Source of the DNA: MGR-bin208 sp043780275
Lineage (GTDB): Bacteria > Bacteroidota > Bacteroidia > Chitinophagales > Chitinophagaceae
Length of the DNA stretch: 6,760 nt
Reading direction: 5' to 3'
NCBI GenBank assembly: GCA_043780275.1
Contig: JAYWCV010000326.1
Location: 1 to 6,760, forward strand
Part shown: positions 1-6,760 of the stretch, piece by piece
Layout of the letters: the number at the start of each line of letters is the position of its first letter
How positions within the stretch are numbered: the first letter of the stretch is position 1
Translations under genes and position numbers: made by a program
The notes under the pieces: model-generated
Database searches by the model: none
Told to the model about the DNA's origin: nothing
The model's input: only the letters and a program-made list of their open reading frames with translations

Positions 1-1025
1 AGTTTTTTATTTTTCCAATGCATATCATTTAATGTATTGATTGCGGCATGTAACCGAACCAGGTTTTTAACTGATTTTTCGGGATGAACAAAATCAAAAT
101 TTCGGATCATACTATCCATGGACTTTTCAATTGAAATGCCGCCGGTTAATTTTTTCCAACCGGTTTCCAATCCGTCCATTAAATCATTTTCAGGAGCTGA
201 TCCGCTATTTGTTCTGAAATATTCAAAAGCCTCACCTCTTGTTCTGGCTACACCAAATCCCTGACTCTTATGCTGACTACGGCTTTCAGCAGCAATTTCT
301 CCATAACTTTTTCCCAGTAAAGCATTATAACCTCCTACATCTATTTTAAATTGAGATTCGCTGGTTGTATTATTACCACCGAAATTATAGGTGTTCCAAA
401 GTATTCGTTTTGCCTGCCAGGGTTTCACATATTTCAACTGCTCCGGAAAACGGGCAGGATTTGCCGCAGCGGTAAATGCTTCATTTGCTAAAATGGCTGA
501 AGCAGTATGATGGCCATGTCCACCTTCGCCTGTTGTAGGGAAACGGGTAATGATCACATCGGGTTGAAATTTACGGATCACCCAAACTACATCACTCAAT
601 ATTTTTTCCTTATCCCATTTTGAAAAAGTTTCTTCCGGACTTTTTGAATATCCGAAATCATAGGCTCTGGTAAAAAATTGTTCACCTCCGTCAATTCTGC
701 GGGCAGACAATAATTCCTGTGTACGGATCATACCCAATTCGATTCCTTGTTCATTGCCAATCAGGTTTTGACCGCCGTCACCACGAGTTACTGATAGATA
801 GCCTGTTCTGTATAATTTATCTTTCGACAAATAAGCCAATAACCGGGTATTTTCATCATCCGGGTGAGCAGCTACATATAAGACTGACCCCAATACTTTC
901 AATTTCTGCATGGCAATATAAATATCGGCCGACGTAGTGACCGGTAATGCCTGTGCAAATAATGATTTATTGATATTAACCTGAAAGAGACTGAAAGTAA
1001 GAAATAGGAAAATTAATTTTCGCAT
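1..1025 (-). CDS. Exported PIG-L/LmbE-family zinc N-deacetylase, N-terminal part (runs off the left edge)
   Basis: The reading frame opens at the ATG at 1025 and stays open for 341 codons to the window edge, so the C-terminus is missing. Residues 1-24 form a signal peptide (MRK, then a hydrophobic stretch, likely cut in LFA|QA), which supports this start and predicts export to the periplasm or beyond. Two hallmarks of the PIG-L/LmbE deacetylase fold are intact. AHPDDE at 53-58 supplies zinc ligands H54 and D57 and the probable general base D56. GHGHHTAS at 169-176 supplies H170 and the third zinc ligand H173, by analogy with MshB. Known family members hydrolyse N-acetyl groups from amino sugars such as GlcNAc-PI or GlcNAc-Ins; the substrate here cannot be read from the sequence. 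The export signal and continuation well past the catalytic core argue against the short cytoplasmic BshB-type enzymes and fit the long Bacteroidota PIG-L proteins, which from memory often exceed 800 residues. It starts 95 bases after the peptidase stop, beyond a terminator. The family call is firm; the substrate is unknown. Confidence 0.
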   Translation of the reverse strand, partial: MRKLIFLFLTFSLFQVNINKSLFAQALPVTTSADIYIAMQKLKVLGSVLYVAAHPDDENTRLLAYLSKDKLYRTGYLSVTRGDGGQNLIGNEQGIELGMIRTQELLSARRIDGGEQFFTRAYDFGYSKSPEETFSKWDKEKILSDVVWVIRKFQPDVIITRFPTTGEGGHGHHTASAILANEAFTAAANPARFPEQLKYVKPWQAKRILWNTYNFGGNNTTSESQFKIDVGGYNALLGKSYGEIAAESRSQHKSQGFGVARTRGEAFEYFRTNSGSAPENDLMDGLETGWKKLTGGISIEKSMDSMIRNFDFVHPEKSVKNLVRLHAAINTLNDMHWKNKK

Positions 1026-1077
1026 GTGTACGTCAATATTTTCTGAAAGATAAAAGAAGTTAAAAAAAAATACTCCT

Positions 1078-1107
1078 AAAAAAGATAAGCGGTAAAAACC
1101 GCTTATC
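1078..1107 (-). terminator. Intrinsic terminator after the M14 peptidase gene
   Basis: A perfect 10-bp stem (GATAAGCGGT at 1084-1093 pairing with ACCGCTTATC at 1098-1107) closes a 4-base loop. Read on the minus strand, the stem is followed at once by six Ts (1083-1078) and, after a few bases, by a second T run (1070-1062). It lies 13 bases past the peptidase stop codon and upstream of the deacetylase start, so it should end the peptidase transcript and largely separate the two genes. Confidence 0.
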
Positions 1108-1120
1108 AAAATTCGTTTTA

Positions 1121-3637
1121 TTACTGCCCTACAAGGAATACTGCATTTGTAAACATCAGTTTTCCGTTATCCCAGAAACTACGGAACAAGAGGTCATCAG
1201 CCAGGTAGGTAATTTTACCGGCCCCTAAGTCCTGAACAGCAAACAACACCCCATCCTTTAATTTTTCTTTTAATTTGGAACCTACAAATCCGGCAACCTG
1301 GTTTTCTTTTTTTACAACACCTACATTCCATCCTTTCTCTTTAATAAATTCATAAATCTTATCATCCTTTTTCAAGCTGTAATAAAATTCCGGGTATCCA
1401 AAAGCCAGGGGATGTGTATTATCAATATCTGTTTTATAGATTGAACCAGCAGTAATATCCCGGATCGCATCTCTATCCCGATCATCAAATTTTTTAAGCT
1501 CCTCATATAATTCCGGTTTTTTTTCGTTGTCCTTTTTTACTTTGATTGCCCAATCCAGTTTTGCTAAAAGCGAAACGGCATTTTCCATGGCAATGAGCCG
1601 TCCGCCTTTGCTTATCCAATCTTTCAACTGATCTGTAGTTGCTTTATCAGCCAATAACCGGTAGTTACCATCAGGCAAAATCAGTACATCATAATTCTCC
1701 AGTCTTAACCGGCCAAAGTCATTTGCATTGATCATGGATACCGGATAATCGATGACCTGTTCGAAAAAATGCCACACTTCTCCGGCTTCTAAAGAACCCA
1801 CTGTTTCACCTGTTAAACAGGCAATTCTAGGTGCTTTCATCGGATGAACTTTTGCACTGCCAAAATCAAATCCTTTATCTACAAAACCGGAAGATACCGG
1901 CATCAACTGCACTTCATTTTCGGTGCATCGTTTAGATACAACCGACCATAATTTACTCCCGAATTTCTCGTTACCGGTTTTAAGAATGATGATAGAACCT
2001 CTATCATATTTCTTTCCCTCCACTTCAAAAGGGCTGTCTGCAAAACGTAATCGGATGCCATCCTTTAATAATTGTGCAGTTGCTTTAGCAGACGGCATTC
2101 CTCTCCAGGGAATAATGGCTCCGTAACTGATTGTAAATTCGTTGTTAACTTTTGCAAATGAAAAATCCGTTCCGGCAGAGGCAAGTGGTTGTTTGAATGC
2201 ATAAGCCTGTACTCCATACACATAGGGAAGTGACCAGGCTGTGATATCGTATGTGGCCGAATCTACCAAACGGCTTTTCGGTTCGAACAACACATTTACT
2301 AAAGCACTTTTGGATTGCAAGCTATTTATTAAAATATCATTTGAACCCATCGTTATTGATTCTTCCTTGCCGGTAAAATAATTATAACCCTTTGCTGTAG
2401 CCTGTTTTGCTACGCTGTATTTAATTTCATTTTTATTTAGAAGATCCAATAAACCACTAATCCGTTCTTTATCTTCTGCCGTGTTTTTAATAACAAATGA
2501 TTTATATTCTCCAACACCTTTATTGATAGATTCGGAAAAATATTTTTTAAATTCCGCAGTTAGTTTACCGGCATTCAACGAAGAAATTTCTATCGTACTT
2601 AAAGATGTGGTGAAATGATGTGTGGCCCGGTCCAGTAAAGTCAATGTATCTCCTTCATCAGTCAATGCGGCAATACCACCAGCTGGTCCACCTCCTTGCT
2701 CGTAGGTCATCCCAATCGCGCCATTAAATGTGGGATACGTGTCTCCGTAAGAAGGATAAAACAAATCAAAAATCTCTTTGGTGAAATACAACCAACCATT
2801 CGCATCAAAATATTTTGCATGGTTTTTACCAATCGTTGTCTGAAAGTCTCTTTGCCAACTGGTGATTCCATCATGAAAGGGTTGTGCTGCCGGAGCAAAA
2901 TAATATGGCTGGTTTACTCCCTGCTCATGAAAATCGACATGAATCTGTGGCAACCATTGGTTGTACACTTTAATACGTTGCTGACTTTCTAACTGCGTCT
3001 GCCATGCCCAATCGCGGTTCAAATCAAAATTGTAATGATTGGACCTTCCACCAGGCCAAGGTTCCCGGTGTTCTCTCGACTCTAGTTTTGGATTTGCGTT
3101 TTTATTCCTTACCGAATTGAACCAGTTTATATACCGTTCTCTGCCATCCGGATTGATGCATGGATCTATAATTACAATCGTATTCTTCAACCACTCTTTT
3201 GTTTTGGCATTTGACGGATCAGCTAGAGCAAACAAAGTCATCATGGCTGCTTCAGACGAGGATGTTTCGTTTCCATGTACATTATAACTTAACCAGACAA
3301 TGGCCGGCGCATTTTCCAAAGCTGCAAATCCTGCAGTTGGTAATCCCGCTGCGGCTAAATTATTTTTACGAATCAATTCAAGGTTCCTTAAATTTTCGGG
3401 AGACGAAATAAATGCAAGCATTAAAGGTCTTCCTTCATTTGTTTCACCATAGTTCTGCAATTTCACAGTTGACCTGGCTTCCAATGCGACTGCATTAAAA
3501 TAATTAACAATTTTCCAGTGTGGCGTATATTTTTTACCAATTTCATATCCCAGAAATTCAGCTGGAGATTTTAATTGAGCAAAGACTGCAATAGTCAACA
3601 ACATGTACATACAAAAAAACAGAGAAAGCTTTTTCAT
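1121..3637 (-). CDS. Exported M14-family zinc carboxypeptidase-like protein with C-terminal GATase-like domain
   Basis: This complete 838-residue protein begins with a signal peptide (residues 1-20, MKKLSLFF... ending VFA|Q), which fixes the start and predicts export. The M14 metallocarboxypeptidase domain spans about residues 25-350. Zinc ligands are H121 and E124 (NVHGNE) and, most likely, H237 (DFHEQ). NPDGRER follows at 162-168. N207-R208 (DLNRDW) match the N144-R145 pair that binds the substrate carboxylate in carboxypeptidase A, and E313 (TYEQGGG) is the likely catalytic base matching E270. Tyrosines at 294, 297 and 301 are candidates for the Y248 role. Residues 351-600 are a less recognisable linking region. 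About 602-700 resemble a class I glutamine-amidotransferase-like fold (RIACLTGE..., VLILPDG, GGRLIAMEN) without an evident catalytic cysteine. The architecture fits the long M14 peptidases common in Bacteroidota. It should hydrolyse peptide or related amide bonds in the periplasm or outside the cell; the substrate is not evident. Terminators on both sides suggest it is transcribed alone. No Shine-Dalgarno sequence is seen, as is usual in this phylum. Confidence 0.
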   Translation of the reverse strand: MKKLSLFFCMYMLLTIAVFAQLKSPAEFLGYEIGKKYTPHWKIVNYFNAVALEARSTVKLQNYGETNEGRPLMLAFISSPENLRNLELIRKNNLAAAGLPTAGFAALENAPAIVWLSYNVHGNETSSSEAAMMTLFALADPSNAKTKEWLKNTIVIIDPCINPDGRERYINWFNSVRNKNANPKLESREHREPWPGGRSNHYNFDLNRDWAWQTQLESQQRIKVYNQWLPQIHVDFHEQGVNQPYYFAPAAQPFHDGITSWQRDFQTTIGKNHAKYFDANGWLYFTKEIFDLFYPSYGDTYPTFNGAIGMTYEQGGGPAGGIAALTDEGDTLTLLDRATHHFTTSLSTIEISSLNAGKLTAEFKKYFSESINKGVGEYKSFVIKNTAEDKERISGLLDLLNKNEIKYSVAKQATAKGYNYFTGKEESITMGSNDILINSLQSKSALVNVLFEPKSRLVDSATYDITAWSLPYVYGVQAYAFKQPLASAGTDFSFAKVNNEFTISYGAIIPWRGMPSAKATAQLLKDGIRLRFADSPFEVEGKKYDRGSIIILKTGNEKFGSKLWSVVSKRCTENEVQLMPVSSGFVDKGFDFGSAKVHPMKAPRIACLTGETVGSLEAGEVWHFFEQVIDYPVSMINANDFGRLRLENYDVLILPDGNYRLLADKATTDQLKDWISKGGRLIAMENAVSLLAKLDWAIKVKKDNEKKPELYEELKKFDDRDRDAIRDITAGSIYKTDIDNTHPLAFGYPEFYYSLKKDDKIYEFIKEKGWNVGVVKKENQVAGFVGSKLKEKLKDGVLFAVQDLGAGKITYLADDLLFRSFWDNGKLMFTNAVFLVGQ

Positions 3638-3704
3638 TTAAAGTTGGTTTGATTTAAGATAAAATATCCGGTAAAGAATATTGATACAAGTTCAAAAATC
3701 GTTG

Positions 3705-3730
3705 ATTCTTTTAATATTATTAAAAAGAAT
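3705..3730. repeat. Imperfect AT-rich inverted repeat upstream of the M14 gene
   Basis: ATTCTTTTAAT (3705-3715) and ATTAAAAAGAAT (3719-3730) are inverted copies that differ by one extra A and are separated by three bases. The dyad lies 68-93 bases upstream of the peptidase start and just downstream, in transcript order, of the receptor terminator. It could be an operator-like site or an incidental AT-rich palindrome. On the minus strand it could also act as a weak second hairpin behind the main terminator. Confidence 0.
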
Positions 3731-3732
3731 TA

Positions 3733-3770
3733 AAAACAAAAAGCCATTCGTTTGCGGCGAATGGCTTTTT
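3733..3770 (-). terminator. Strong intrinsic terminator after the TonB-dependent receptor gene
   Basis: The arms AAAAAGCCATTCG (3738-3750) and CGAATGGCTTTTT (3758-3770) pair perfectly over 13 bp around a 7-base loop. On the minus strand the stem ends in five Ts, then G, then five more Ts (to about 3732). It begins 18 bases past the receptor stop codon at 3788. The flanking A and T runs make it potentially bidirectional, but only minus-strand transcription is expected here. It implies that the peptidase gene has its own promoter within 3638-3737; I found no convincing -33/-7 match there. Confidence 0.
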
Positions 3771-3787
3771 GAGATCTAAGAACGAAA

Positions 3788-6625
3788 TTATTTAGTACTA
3801 AAACTCCATCTCAATCGAGCAAAAAAGTAAGAACCATTAAAACCCATTTGCTGAACTCGACGGCTATAAACAAATCTACCAAGACTCATATTACCACTAT
3901 GCGTATGTCTATCCTGATAAACATCAAACAAATTATTTGCCCCAATCGTTAACCCAAGGTCAGAAGTCAAATCATAAGATAAAGAAAGATCAGTTACCGT
4001 TTTAGCTGAGAACGTTTGATCTAAAGTTTCTCTTTGACCAGTAAACGCATTAACCGGGAAAGCACCTGGATTGTTTGGGTTTATTGACGGATCCAGATAA
4101 ACTACTTTTCCAAAACGAACAAAACGTAACATGGCACCAAACTTGCCGTACTTGTAATTAAACATCAAGTTTATTTTGTCTTGTGGGTTTGCCACTTCAA
4201 TACGGCTTTGATCTTCTCTGTTAAAATAATTGCCGAGTTGTCCACTACTAATTAATACACTGGAAGCATGAACGATTGGCTTATCGGGTGCATCTTTTCC
4301 AACTTCGTTATCAATAAAAATCATAGCTAAAGTAGTTTTCAATGAATGCTTATTTGCAATTTTTGCCGCGTAAGACATCACTGCTTCTAGTCCACGAGCT
4401 CTTGTATCAATAGCATTTGCAAATACATTGGCAGCACTTGCACCCACACTGTTTAATTGCTGCTGTAATGCCGCATTAGTACCTCCTGAAAAATTATTAG
4501 TCAATACAATTCGATCTTCGATATCTATCTGGTAAGCATCTATTGTAATATCAAATCCTTTAAAAGGTTTTGCTGTTATACCAACTGAATAACTATTACT
4601 GGTTTCTTCTTTCAAGGTTGGAATTCCTAAAATTTCTGCAACCTTACTGTCATTTGTAAAAGTTCCACTTTCAATCGGCACTAAACTTCCACCCTGAGAT
4701 ACAAATAGTGTATTGGTTTTTGCATAAAAACGCTGCTGCATGGAAGGTGCACGGAAACCAGTACTTGTAGAAGCCCTTAAATTGAAATTGTCACTGATTT
4801 TATACCGTGAAGCCAATTTGAAATTCAAGGTTGAACCAAAATCAGAATAATTTTCAAAACGTAGTGCACCGGTTACCAATAGTTTTTTGGATACATCCTG
4901 TTCCAGATCTAAATAAATGGCTTTTGAGTTTCTGGTTTTATCGTCACCGATGGTATTCACAAATCCTGCAAAAACCTGTGAACCGGAAGCTACTCCACTT
5001 GCCACATTATAATTTTTATAGGAAGCTTCTTCACCGCTTTTCATTCCAAAACCATCTACTCTATATTCCAATCCCATAGCCACGTTCAATCCTTCCAATA
5101 CATCGTATTTTCTAGACATGTCTGCATTCATGGTGTTTTGCCAAAAATTCAAACCACCTGCATCGAAACTTTTCTGATAGGTTCCCGGACTGGTATATTG
5201 CGTATAATTTGCTGAATTATCAATGGTGAAGTCAAACTTATTAGAACCATAAGTATTACTGATGTCAAAATTCCAATCCTTAATTTTTGTACGTAACCCA
5301 ACCGAAGTTGACAGATCTAATAAATCTGAATTTATCATTGGCAAAAATCCAATTGGATAAGTAGCAAAAACATTTGTTCTTACTGCAGCTGGTACAGCAT
5401 TGGGATATCTGTAAAATCCTGCACCACTTCCTTTTTTATTACTGAATCCACCAAATGCATAAAACTCACCATGCTTTCCGGTTGGATAAGCAAAATTGTA
5501 AAAGACTGACCCACCCTTCATTTCAGAGTTACCGATTAACATGTCGAAATTATTTCTGGTCAACCCTCTAGCCGACATGATTGAATCATCTTTTATCACA
5601 CCACCAACAGCCGGGAAAACCTGTCCGGTATATGTTCCTGTCCGGTTTGATCTTTCCCGACTGATATATTCACCGGTTAAACTCAAATAGCCCTTGCCGA
5701 TATTAAAACCATATCCCAATGAAGCTTGTAAAACGCCTCCATCATTTGCTTTCACAGAAGGGTCATCTGTTTTATTAGCTAATTTATATAAGGCATAATT
5801 TTTATCGTAGTTGGTAGAGTTTTGGCCATAACTGATATTAGCATCCAAAACTCCCGTTTTCTTTTTCAATATAATATTAATAACACCTGCTATCGCATCC
5901 GAACCATATTGTGCAGCAGCACCATCACGCAAAACTTCAATTCGTTCAACAGCTGTTGCAGGAATGGCACTCATATCAGTTCCTACCTGTCCTCTGTTTA
6001 CAGTACCATTTACATTTACCAATGAGGATTGGTGTCTGCGCTTACCATTAATTAATACCAATACCTGATCGGTACCCAATCCTCTCAACTGTGCAGGATC
6101 TACGTGGTCTGTTCCATCCGAAATGGTTTGTCTTGCAGATTGAAAAGAAGGAGCAACAAAGTTGATGATCTGATTCAAATCAACCTGCCCAAGATCTGAT
6201 AACAAGGTAGAAATAGGAATTACATCCACAGGTACTGGCGTATTAACGCTGGTTCTACCAGGATTTCTTGATCCCGTAATCGTTAGATTAGTTAAACTTC
6301 CACTTGACTCCAATGACGCATCCTGATTCGTCGTTCCATTTTCAGAAACCATTACTTCTGTTCTTTGTGTAGTGTAACCAACATAAGAAACGATAAGTAT
6401 GTGTTTACCAGCTTTTGCAGAAAAACTATAGCTACCATTAACGTCAGTTATTGATCCTGTTTTTACCCCCTGCAATTGAACAGAAGCACCTGACAAGGGC
6501 GTTCCTGCAGCATCTTTAATAACACCTTTTACAATACCATTTTGTGCGTACGTAAAAAAGGAAAGTAAAAGCAGCGGCATCAATAATTTAAAATTCCGGA
6601 GAAAATGCAGATTGTCCATAACCAT
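3788..6625 (-). CDS. TonB-dependent outer-membrane receptor with N-terminal carboxypeptidase-regulatory-like domain
   Basis: This complete 945-residue protein is an outer-membrane active transporter that should be powered by TonB-ExbB-ExbD. Residues 1-27 are a signal peptide (hydrophobic core LLMPLLLLSFF, cut in TYA|Q). About 31-107 form the beta-sandwich carboxypeptidase-D-regulatory-like domain (VKGVIKDAAGTPLSGASV..., SYVGYTT) typical of Bacteroidota receptors. Residues 111-119 (LTNLTITGS) sit where a TonB box is expected. The plug domain spans about 125-256, with RGLGTDQVLVLINGKRR at 181-197 and IPATAVERIEVLRDGAAAQY and following residues from 221. The rest is a 22-strand-type barrel with TGFRAPSMQQ (622-631), GANNLFD (895-901) and a final amphipathic strand ending RLRWSFSTK. 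The length is normal for the class. The ligand cannot be told from sequence. No SusD-like lipoprotein follows in the window, so it is better called a stand-alone receptor than SusC. The start could be M1 (6625) or M3 (6619); both precede the signal peptide and no Shine-Dalgarno site decides between them. A candidate promoter lies just upstream and a strong terminator follows. Confidence 0.
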   Translation of the reverse strand: MVMDNLHFLRNFKLLMPLLLLSFFTYAQNGIVKGVIKDAAGTPLSGASVQLQGVKTGSITDVNGSYSFSAKAGKHILIVSYVGYTTQRTEVMVSENGTTNQDASLESSGSLTNLTITGSRNPGRTSVNTPVPVDVIPISTLLSDLGQVDLNQIINFVAPSFQSARQTISDGTDHVDPAQLRGLGTDQVLVLINGKRRHQSSLVNVNGTVNRGQVGTDMSAIPATAVERIEVLRDGAAAQYGSDAIAGVINIILKKKTGVLDANISYGQNSTNYDKNYALYKLANKTDDPSVKANDGGVLQASLGYGFNIGKGYLSLTGEYISRERSNRTGTYTGQVFPAVGGVIKDDSIMSARGLTRNNFDMLIGNSEMKGGSVFYNFAYPTGKHGEFYAFGGFSNKKGSGAGFYRYPNAVPAAVRTNVFATYPIGFLPMINSDLLDLSTSVGLRTKIKDWNFDISNTYGSNKFDFTIDNSANYTQYTSPGTYQKSFDAGGLNFWQNTMNADMSRKYDVLEGLNVAMGLEYRVDGFGMKSGEEASYKNYNVASGVASGSQVFAGFVNTIGDDKTRNSKAIYLDLEQDVSKKLLVTGALRFENYSDFGSTLNFKLASRYKISDNFNLRASTSTGFRAPSMQQRFYAKTNTLFVSQGGSLVPIESGTFTNDSKVAEILGIPTLKEETSNSYSVGITAKPFKGFDITIDAYQIDIEDRIVLTNNFSGGTNAALQQQLNSVGASAANVFANAIDTRARGLEAVMSYAAKIANKHSLKTTLAMIFIDNEVGKDAPDKPIVHASSVLISSGQLGNYFNREDQSRIEVANPQDKINLMFNYKYGKFGAMLRFVRFGKVVYLDPSINPNNPGAFPVNAFTGQRETLDQTFSAKTVTDLSLSYDLTSDLGLTIGANNLFDVYQDRHTHSGNMSLGRFVYSRRVQQMGFNGSYFFARLRWSFSTK

Positions 6626-6653
6626 AATTTTTGTTTTAGTTAGAAAAATATAT

Positions 6654-6686
6654 GAAATCTAGTAGAGATAGAATATTAGAATCAAA
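6654..6686 (-). promoter_or_regulatory. Candidate Bacteroidota-type promoter for the TonB-dependent receptor
   Basis: On the minus strand, TTTG (6686-6683) is followed after 21 bases by TAGATTTC (6661-6654). The Bacteroidota primary-sigma consensus is TTTG, a 19-21 base spacer, then TAnnTTTG. The -33 element is exact and the -7 element matches five of six fixed positions (final G replaced by C). Transcription would start around 6645-6650, giving a short A-rich leader of roughly 20-25 bases. AT-rich DNA yields such matches by chance, so this is a moderate call. Confidence 0.
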
Positions 6687-6696
6687 AAATAAGACT

Positions 6697-6743
6697 ATTA
6701 AATTTAATGGATTTAATATTGTTTTCCAATAATATTAAATCCA
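6697..6743. repeat. 13-bp inverted repeat and ATTTAAT heptamer cluster upstream of the receptor gene
   Basis: TGGATTTAATATT (6708-6720) and AATATTAAATCCA (6731-6743) are perfect 13-bp inverted copies around a 10-base spacer. A 12-bp perfect palindrome, ATTAAATTTAAT (6697-6708), abuts the left arm and shares one base with it. The heptamer ATTTAAT or its complement thus occurs four times (6697, 6702, 6711 and 6734). Neither strand shows a T run directly after the stem, so an intrinsic terminator is unlikely. It lies just upstream of the candidate -33 element, where an activator or repressor would bind, so an operator is my preferred reading. The surrounding 6626-6760 contains no gene that I can see. 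Confidence 0.
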
Positions 6744-6760
6744 AATAAGTAAATTATGTC

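Noticed and set aside
719..937. Plus-strand open frame of 72 codons
   Set aside because: It lies wholly inside the minus-strand deacetylase, whose catalytic motifs are intact; the translation has no recognisable features.
1045..1052. Possible -7 element (TATCTTTC on the minus strand) before the deacetylase gene
   Set aside because: It resembles TAnnTTTG, but no TTTG lies 19-21 bases upstream, and A/T-rich DNA gives such half-matches often. The promoter of this gene remains unplaced.
1923..3411. Four plus-strand open frames (1923-2126, 2696-2992, 3039-3287, 3199-3411) and one minus-strand frame (2707-2898) within the peptidase gene
   Set aside because: All are short and overlap the conserved M14 coding sequence in another frame; none has a signal peptide, a domain or a plausible upstream signal.
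3600..3637. Lipobox reading of the M14 N-terminus (LFFC at residues 6-9)
   Set aside because: A phenylalanine directly before the cysteine does not fit the lipoprotein signal consensus, and the hydrophobic core continues past it to a normal VFA|Q cleavage site.
3638..3700. Promoter for the M14 gene using the TTTG at about 3691-3694 (minus strand)
   Set aside because: No acceptable TAnnTTTG follows at the right distance; the best nearby matches are poor or badly spaced.
4831..6025. Plus-strand open frames 4831-5079 and 5822-6025
   Set aside because: They are antisense shadows of the receptor gene with low-complexity translations typical of reversed barrel and plug coding sequence.
6697..6743. 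Reading the 13-bp inverted repeat as a transcription terminator
   Set aside because: The stem is almost all A/T and neither strand has a T run directly after it, unlike the two clear terminators in this window.
1..6760. RNA genes, CRISPR arrays, insertion sequences, phage or defence genes
   Set aside because: Reading both strands gave no tRNA- or rRNA-like sequence, no regularly spaced repeats, no transposase and no defence-type domain; almost all of the window is explained by three envelope-protein genes.

Overview
The window looks like a piece of a Bacteroidota chromosome, perhaps from the Chitinophagia/Sphingobacteriia side, but I cannot place it more precisely. The evidence is AT-rich DNA, a TonB-dependent receptor with the N-terminal carboxypeptidase-regulatory-like domain typical of that phylum, start codons preceded by A-rich leaders instead of Shine-Dalgarno sites, signal peptides ending in 'FAQ' or 'YAQ', and one good match to the phylum's -33/-7 promoter. 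All genes lie on the minus strand, so the biological order runs from right to left.

Layout, right to left: 6626-6760 is a gene-free, very AT-rich control region with a 13-bp inverted repeat, a cluster of ATTTAAT heptamers and a candidate promoter. 3788-6625 encodes a complete 945-residue TonB-dependent outer-membrane receptor. 3638-3787 is an intergenic gap with a strong intrinsic terminator and an imperfect AT-rich dyad. 1121-3637 encodes a complete, exported 838-residue M14-family zinc carboxypeptidase-like protein with a C-terminal glutamine-amidotransferase-like domain. 1026-1120 is a short gap with a second intrinsic terminator. 1-1025 is the N-terminal part (341 codons) of an exported PIG-L/LmbE-type zinc deacetylase that runs off the left edge.

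All three proteins carry export signals, so together they look like an envelope scavenging or processing set: an outer-membrane importer, a metallopeptidase and an N-deacetylase. Terminators lie after the receptor and after the peptidase, so they are probably three separate transcription units in tandem and not one operon. Any joint function is inferred from adjacency only. No RNA gene, insertion sequence, CRISPR array or phage gene is visible. I see no convincing new biological system; the regulatory DNA upstream of the receptor is the least explained part.
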